Shown piece by piece: positions 59,040-64,000 of a stretch of DNA of 64,000 nt. The DNA lies in the NCBI GenBank assembly GCA_033675265.1, contig JAUJYZ010001219.1, positions 57,657-121,656 on the forward strand, read 5' to 3'. The position numbers and the translations under genes are program-made. The notes below the pieces were generated by a model that was given only the letters and a program-made list of their open reading frames with translations, was not told where the DNA came from and ran no database searches. Source of the stretch: Actinostola sp. cb2023 (Eukaryota > Cnidaria > Anthozoa > Actiniaria > Actinostolidae). Numbering within the stretch: position 1 is the first letter of the stretch; every line of letters starts with the position of its first letter.

Positions 59040-59081
59040 ATTATATATTATTATATAATAAATAATATTTTAAGTGAATTC

Positions 59082-59254
59082 CAAGAGTCTGCTCAAGAGT
59101 GTTCAAGAGTCTGCTCAACAGTCCAAGAGTCTGCTCAAGAGGTGCTCAAGAGGTGCTCAAGAGATGCTCAACAGATGCTCAACAGATGCTCAAGAGGTGC
59201 TCAAGAGGTGCTCAAGAGATGCTCAAGAGGTGCTCAAGAGATGTTCAAGAGGTT
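59082..59254. repeat. 12-bp repeat cluster, proximal to BRO-N
   Basis: About 14 units of GTGCTCAAGAG(A/G) or ATGCTCAACAG in tandem, between the BRO-N start and the stop of the next gene upstream. Short open frames in three phases come from the repeat. Similar units at 58,102-58,195. Confidence 0.9.
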
Positions 59255-59255
59255 C

Positions 59256-59846
59256 TTAAGACAAATCAAGAGTTTTATCAATAATATTGTTAACCTGATC
59301 ATCTTGTGTTATTACAGGTGGTAACCAATTATCATCACCATTGGTAATTTTAATATGTTTTCCTATTTGAAGTAAGCAACTGGAGAGAGCCACAAATCTA
59401 CCACCTCGTAAAATTGCAAATCCAGCTGCATTATTCAACTCCTGTCGTAGCATTTCATTGTTTTTAAGATCATTACAAAGCTCATTTTTATTATCGATAG
59501 GAACCGCATAAGCAATAGCTTCAACAAAACCCTCAATACAACCATTAACTAAGCTATTTGTTACCATATTCCCCATAATAAGCTGATATCTGTTATAATA
59601 TTTATTAACATCAATAATCGATAACCTCTTAACATCACCAAGGGACATTCTAATTCCCGTGTATTGATCTATAGTACCAAGCACCGAAAGAATACACAAT
59701 TGTTCGCGCCTCTCCTCTACCTCTAAGTCATCACCTTTATTAACAGGTACTTTCTTCTTTCGTCCTTTCTTTTCCACTACTACAGGTTCTTCTGGGATAG
59801 TATCTAATTTTTCAGCATCCATATACTCATCTAGAATTGAAGTCAT
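59256..59846 (-). CDS. Polinton protein of unknown function
   Basis: 196 residues, helical. A basic Lys-rich stretch (KKGRKKKVPVNKGDD) follows an acidic N-terminus; the rest is a compact helical domain (LCILSVLGTIDQYTGIRMSL, MVTNSLVNGCIEGFVEAIAY, NAAGFAILRGGRFVALSSC). No family recognised. It starts after a TATATATAGTATAAT box. It sits directly downstream of the packaging ATPase, so a role in packaging or virion assembly is possible, as inference only. Its last codons border the 12-bp repeat. Confidence 0.7.
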   Translation of the reverse strand: MTSILDEYMDAEKLDTIPEEPVVVEKKGRKKKVPVNKGDDLEVEERREQLCILSVLGTIDQYTGIRMSLGDVKRLSIIDVNKYYNRYQLIMGNMVTNSLVNGCIEGFVEAIAYAVPIDNKNELCNDLKNNEMLRQELNNAAGFAILRGGRFVALSSCLLQIGKHIKITNGDDNWLPPVITQDDQVNNIIDKTLDLS

Positions 59847-59869
59847 TATTATACTATATATACATATAT

Positions 59870-60499
59870 TTAAATAGTAACGCTTGGAAATTCCAAATAG
59901 TTGTTAAATGGAAACCGTAAACAAAAGCATATTCTAGCATACTTTTCTGATTTCAATAACCTCATAAATTCTTTTCTTGTTTCAAGATCTAGGCTACCAC
60001 CATATTCGTCAAATAATAATTGATTAGATAAATTATTGGGTGTGAAGAAGGAAATTATACAGGCTACGTTTTCACGAAATGGCTTACTTATGGCTGTCAA
60101 CTGTTGTGTTAAAACCCACACCGATATATTTTCATGTCTACCTGAGAATGCTAAATTAATAAACATGTTAGATCTTTGCTTCAAATCTTTGCTCACAGCA
60201 CAATCGTCTAGGATTATCAATGTGGTATAACCAGAAAAAACCTCTTTACAATAGGATAATATCGTATCTATCTCATCAACATTACTAGCATCTGGTTGAA
60301 TAACTATAAATCTAGGATCGTTTTGAGCAAATCCTTGATAACTCTTATTTTTAGCATAAGTAGGACAAACCAAAACGATATATTCAAATATATTTCTAAA
60401 ATGATCTCTTAGTAAATTAACAAGATAAGCTGTTTTACCACAGTTAGTAGGGCCTGTAATAATACAGTGAAATGGAATCTTATCTTTCAGCTCCTCCAT
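59870..60499 (-). CDS. DNA-packaging ATPase (FtsK/HerA, A32-like)
   Basis: 209 residues. Walker A is GPTNCGKT near residue 16, Walker B is TLIILDD near 93, followed by a polar sensor-type segment WVLTQQL near 130. This is the A32-like genome-packaging ATPase family of Polintons, adintoviruses, virophages and large DNA viruses, which pumps the genome into the capsid. The length is usual for the short Polinton form. Start after ATTATATATAAATGG. Gene order capsid-ATPase is conserved in this group. Confidence 0.93.
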   Translation of the reverse strand: MEELKDKIPFHCIITGPTNCGKTAYLVNLLRDHFRNIFEYIVLVCPTYAKNKSYQGFAQNDPRFIVIQPDASNVDEIDTILSYCKEVFSGYTTLIILDDCAVSKDLKQRSNMFINLAFSGRHENISVWVLTQQLTAISKPFRENVACIISFFTPNNLSNQLLFDEYGGSLDLETRKEFMRLLKSEKYARICFCLRFPFNNYLEFPSVTI

Positions 60500-60527
60500 T
60501 TATATATAATTAATAGTGAATATTACT

Positions 60528-61772
60528 TTAATATAATATTGCTTTTAAATTACCGTCTTGAATTTCCATAAGAGCATCAGCGATAACAAACATATGACAT
60601 GTTATATTACCAGATCCCCCAACTGTTCTATTAAAATTAAGCATAACACCGTCTTTTGTTGAATTTAGAAGAAGACCATTTCCATGAATATTATTATCCG
60701 GGTTTGTTTTCAAATTGATCCAAAGAGCGAATTTATCACTATAGAAATCTTTCTGGGTTACATTATCTGTTTCACCAAGCCTTCCTCTAATTGAATTCCA
60801 AAAATCTGTTTGAACCATACCTTTCGAGAATAATTTATTAGGTATACCATCGATATTCACATTCACTTGGGTTAATCCAGGGTTTATATACTTTTCAGAG
60901 TCTCTTGTGCCTACTGTATAAGGTTCTACAAACAAACAAAGAATTCCACTCATTGACCTTCTTGGTATATTTACATGCTCGTTAATCACAGAGTCTGTTG
61001 CTTTATTAACTATGAATGTCCTGTGTAGAAGCACGTTTTCATAATAGAACCCTTTACCGACTTGATATGAAGAAAGAGCTTCCCGAGCTAGGTAATCACT
61101 ATTAATACAAGTGTATTCTAACTCAATATTTGAAAGACTGTATGTATATGGTTTTGTATTATCAGATGTGACCACAATATTTCCGCTTTCTGGAAGAGTA
61201 ATCTCAAATAATAGATTATTAGAAAGACCCTTTGCATAGAATATCCCATGATTATCTAAAATACTGTGATTTAATGGTAACCGATATTTATCACCATAAA
61301 CAGCTCCTAATACTACATCCTTAGCATCAGTGGTTACTTTATCACCTGAGGCTGTTCTAAGTTTTCTCATATTGACAGAACTAATACCTTCCATCAACAT
61401 ATTTTCACGTTCTCTTTTCGATAAGAATAAGTCGTTATAGGTTTCATACAGATCAATACGATGGGTGTCTTGTAAAGTTTCTCCGCCATAAAGAACCCTC
61501 ATACGCGACTTAAGTGCTCTCCCTAGGTTGTTAACCACTGTGTTATTTGCATGACCAGTGGCAGCTAGGTTTAGTTTGAAAAGTAATCCTATTGACTCTG
61601 GTACGTATACAATATTATCACTTAATTTAGGTAGATGAACATACAGGGTCTCTCCGGGATTAGCTGTGCTTGGGTTGAAAGTAACACGATGAACGGTTCT
61701 ATCAGCTTTTAAACCAAATGGTTGTTTGTATTGTCGATTTACATCTAAAATTTCAGAAATAGATTGCGTCAT
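60528..61772 (-). CDS. Major capsid protein (double jelly-roll)
   Basis: 414 residues beginning MTQSISEILDVNRQYKQPFG. Beta-rich throughout with little charge, in the style of double jelly-roll capsid proteins: GETLYVHLPKLSDNIVYVPE, LKSRMRVLYGGETLQDTHRI and a C-terminal NITCHMFVIADALMEI. The size is slightly small against the usual Polinton capsid (450-600). Position beside the ATPase and opposite the integrase supports the call. The identity rests on fold-like features and context, not catalytic residues. Start after ATATTATATAAATG. Confidence 0.82.
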   Translation of the reverse strand: MTQSISEILDVNRQYKQPFGLKADRTVHRVTFNPSTANPGETLYVHLPKLSDNIVYVPESIGLLFKLNLAATGHANNTVVNNLGRALKSRMRVLYGGETLQDTHRIDLYETYNDLFLSKRERENMLMEGISSVNMRKLRTASGDKVTTDAKDVVLGAVYGDKYRLPLNHSILDNHGIFYAKGLSNNLLFEITLPESGNIVVTSDNTKPYTYSLSNIELEYTCINSDYLAREALSSYQVGKGFYYENVLLHRTFIVNKATDSVINEHVNIPRRSMSGILCLFVEPYTVGTRDSEKYINPGLTQVNVNIDGIPNKLFSKGMVQTDFWNSIRGRLGETDNVTQKDFYSDKFALWINLKTNPDNNIHGNGLLLNSTKDGVMLNFNRTVGGSGNITCHMFVIADALMEIQDGNLKAILY

Positions 61773-61812
61773 TTATATAATATTATAAAAGAATATTGTT
61801 TTATATATTATT
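61773..61812. promoter_or_regulatory. Divergent promoter between capsid and integrase genes
   Basis: Only 40 bp separates the two divergent start codons. Both sides carry TATA-type boxes: TTATATAATATTATA next to the capsid start and TTATATATTATT directly before the integrase ATG. Any transcript leader must be very short, or the boxes act in another way, such as initiators. Confidence 0.65.
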
Positions 61813-62799
61813 ATGGAAATGAGGTTATCAAAAACGTACTATAGTCCTAAAGGTTATTGGAAAGGTTATGATGCTATAAATAAACTCTCTGATGCGACCA
61901 AAATTGATAAAGATATCACCAATAAGTGGTTATATAGGCAAGCGTTGTGGCAGATCTATTTACCACATCCAAACTATATCCCACGGTATCATTGGTCTAT
62001 TTCAAAACCAAATCAAATACATCAGGCAGACTTATTATTTCTACCACATGACACTTTTAAAAGAAAGATATACAAATATGCTCTTGTAGTAGTTGATATA
62101 GCTAGTAGGTATACAGATGCAGAACCCTTGACGTCTAAGTTTTCAAAAGAAGTATCTAAAGCTTTCAATAAAATATATTCTCGAAAATTACAATACCCTA
62201 AAACCATAATAGTAGATTCTGGCTCAGAATTTATGGGTGAAGTGACAAAGATATTTAATAAAAAAGATACCACCATACAGAGATCTGAAGCTGGAAATCA
62301 TAGAGCACAATCACTAGTTGAGCGCGCTAATCGAACCATTGCTGAGAAACTATTTAGCCACCAGTATGCTAAAGAAATGATAATGGAAAATAATGAAAGA
62401 TCCCGTGAATGGGTTAATAGAATGCCAGCTGTCATACAAAGTATAAACAGTGGTGTTAAAAGAATTACTGGTAAAACACCGATTGATGCTATAAAATTAA
62501 AAGAGGTTGATGAAACCTATGTGAATTATAAAAGACCTGTTGGATTAAAAGAAGATAGACTCCCAGCAGGTGTGAAAGTTAGATATCTCTATGCTCCTGG
62601 TGAGCTGGAAGGTGGTGATAAACATCGTGCCACTGATCCTATATGGTCAATGGGTATATATGATATATCACGAACTGTAGTATCATCTGATCAACCTGTA
62701 TTATATTACCTCTCTGATGGGGCCCCAAAACGTAATTTTGTTAGAGAGGAGTTACAAGTTGTTCCTGAAGATACTCAGCTACCACCTGATACTGTATGA
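61813..62799 (+). CDS. Retroviral-type (DDE) integrase of the Polinton
   Basis: 328 residues. The catalytic core has D in IHQADLLFLP (~75), D in IIVDSGSEF (~138) and E in SLVERANRTI (~173), the DD35E arrangement of rve integrases; spacing D-E is 35 residues. The C-terminal ~100 residues are beta-rich (GVKVRYLY, VLYYLSD, FVREELQVV), like an SH3-type DNA-binding end. No chromodomain is visible. It inserts the element DNA into host chromosomes. The only plus-strand gene; its stop lies two bases from the convergent polymerase stop. Confidence 0.93.
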   Translation: MEMRLSKTYYSPKGYWKGYDAINKLSDATKIDKDITNKWLYRQALWQIYLPHPNYIPRYHWSISKPNQIHQADLLFLPHDTFKRKIYKYALVVVDIASRYTDAEPLTSKFSKEVSKAFNKIYSRKLQYPKTIIVDSGSEFMGEVTKIFNKKDTTIQRSEAGNHRAQSLVERANRTIAEKLFSHQYAKEMIMENNERSREWVNRMPAVIQSINSGVKRITGKTPIDAIKLKEVDETYVNYKRPVGLKEDRLPAGVKVRYLYAPGELEGGDKHRATDPIWSMGIYDISRTVVSSDQPVLYYLSDGAPKRNFVREELQVVPEDTQLPPDTV

Positions 62800-62801
62800 T
62801 T

Positions 62802-64000
62802 CTATTGTTTGAAACCAATAGCTAGGGTATGAATACCATCCGCTTGAATATTTCGTTTGTCATCATCTCTAGATAATGCTATTTTATTAACCGTTTCAGT
62901 ATAAATAGTATGTTTGTGACTTCTGATTACATTCATCTTTCTCATGACTTTTTGACCTTCGAATAGACATTTTTTATAGTCGTCAAATGTGATCTCATTT
63001 TTTACTACTGACCTTTTAACACCCTTACAACGTTTTCCAATTTTTTCATCATCTGTTTTATATGCGTATAACTTAGCTCTAAGACCTACAAATTCAGTTA
63101 CTTCTTCTCCACATGTCTCGTCTTTCATCATCCCTATTACTTTTTTTTATTTACTCTTTCTTTGATTCCACTATGGTTTTCTGGATAGTTGGATGTGTCA
63201 AACTTTGTTTCAATATCTTTTTCAATGTCTTTGTAAAAATCTTTTGTTTCAATCTCATACATCAGTGAATCGGTGTCTGTGAACAATAATTGTACTTTCT
63301 CTTGAATCTGTGTTAAGGCTGATATACTTTTTCAACCAGTCTGATTCCTGGAATGTTACACCTCTATGAATTTTTGTTATCTTCAATCCGAGGCTCTCAT
63401 ATAGTTTTAATGTTTGATGGTGAATTACATATTTTTCTTATCACCAAGATTTGGAACTAGTTTTTCAACTTTGTTAATCATTAACCTTTCTGGAGCTAGT
63501 GGGTATCCGTTATGCAAGTTGTGTAATTCGACTGGATACTCTAGATCTACTTCTAGGATGCATGGGTGTTTCTTTCAGCTCTTAATCTCTAATTTATTCA
63601 TCCATCTAAAACCCATGTGTGGGTAATTTTTCACTCATGGCCATCCATAGAGGTTGTTGCATCTAAATATTTTATGAATAATGATTTTTGAGTTTTATCA
63701 TAATTTTTCATATACTTGTTATTAGCTTTAGCATATCTTTTTGAAAATCATAGAAACACCACCACGAATCCCTTTTTCAATCATAAGAACCATATCAGAA
63801 TCAGATAACAATTCAAGATTAATCTTACTCATCTTAAGCATACCATCCCAGCTAAGACCTGGAGCTGTATAATACCAACAAGGATCTAGTTTATAGTTGT
63901 CAATACAGACATCTCTAAAGTTTTTCAAAAATATCAGCTAATAGAAACAACGTCTGACATTAAATAAAGATTGTGGTATTCTCTCATGTTTTTAATTTTG
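62802..64000 (-). pseudogene. Family B DNA polymerase, 3' part, frame-broken and internally shortened
   Basis: The C-terminal 109 residues (62,802-63,131) are intact (CKGVKRSVVKNEITFDDYKK, VNKIALSRDDDKRNIQADGI). The catalytic motif C, DTDS, lies at 63,266-63,277, in another frame separated by an A8 run near 63,145. A further block at 63,728-63,928 (DPCWYYTAPGLSWDGMLKMS, IEKGIRGG) lies upstream. Between the block ending near 63,345 and motif C only about ten codons remain, and motif B of the palm is not visible. Several frame changes occur between 63,380 and 63,720. The protein-primed replicase of Polintons is therefore defective here, unless caused by assembly error. It extends beyond the window. 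Confidence 0.85.

Larger units (their letters stand above)
53342..64000. mobile_element. Polinton/Maverick (adintovirus-like) element, partial
   Basis: At least 10.7 kb, running past the right edge. The diagnostic set is present: packaging ATPase, major capsid protein, minor capsid candidate, retroviral-type integrase and a family B DNA polymerase. Genes sit 11-70 bp apart, all on the minus strand except the integrase, and nearly all start codons directly follow a TATATA-like sequence. An adenain-like protease was not found here and may lie outside the window. The polymerase and at least two other genes have broken frames, so this copy looks inactive unless the breaks are sequencing errors. 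Confidence 0.95.

Overview
The window is eukaryotic, and the best fit is a marine invertebrate such as a sponge or cnidarian; the phylum cannot be fixed from sequence alone. The reasons are GT-AG split genes encoding a WW-like exon joined to a C2H2 zinc-finger exon, a BEL/Pao LTR retrotransposon, many short inverted-repeat DNA elements, a Polinton/Maverick (adintovirus-like) element, and a very long AT-rich satellite. There is no bacterial gene organisation, no CRISPR array and no convincing RNA gene.

Layout. (1) About 1-21,600 is one satellite array of a 76-bp monomer, roughly 280 copies. It is broken by five related ~150-bp inserts, and its right edge shows higher-order repeats of six and then four monomers. 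(2) 21,886-33,170 and 38,715-49,174 carry two inverted copies of a locus in which two WW-exon/zinc-finger genes diverge from a shared upstream region. I call them A (-) and B (+) in the left copy, C (-) and D (+) in the right copy. All appear damaged: A has a 34-bp deletion in its finger array, B has two frameshifts, C is split by a retrotransposon, and D has a first exon but no zinc-finger exon. (3) 38,989-45,261 is a nearly complete BEL/Pao element on the minus strand, with near-identical ~210-bp LTRs and a 5-bp target duplication, sitting inside a finger of gene C. (4) Introns and intergenic DNA hold foldback and MITE elements, several with a visible target duplication or a paralogous empty site inside this same window, plus 57-bp, 68-bp, 73-bp and 19/20-bp minisatellites. 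(5) From about 53,340 to the right end lies part of a Polinton: capsid proteins, packaging ATPase, retroviral-type integrase, small membrane proteins, a BRO-N/VRR-NUC nuclease region and the 3' end of a broken family B DNA polymerase gene. The element runs off the right edge.

How parts fit together. The Polinton genes form a virion and integration module: major and minor capsid proteins, A32-like ATPase, membrane proteins and integrase, with a protein-primed-type polymerase. All genes but the integrase lie on the minus strand, and almost every start codon follows directly on a TATATA-like box. The zinc-finger genes are an expanding lineage-specific family, and the window records their duplication followed by repeated transposon damage.

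Caution. Many reading-frame breaks are small indels, several next to homopolymers, in BEL, Polinton and zinc-finger genes alike. Uncorrected long-read errors may explain part of the apparent decay.
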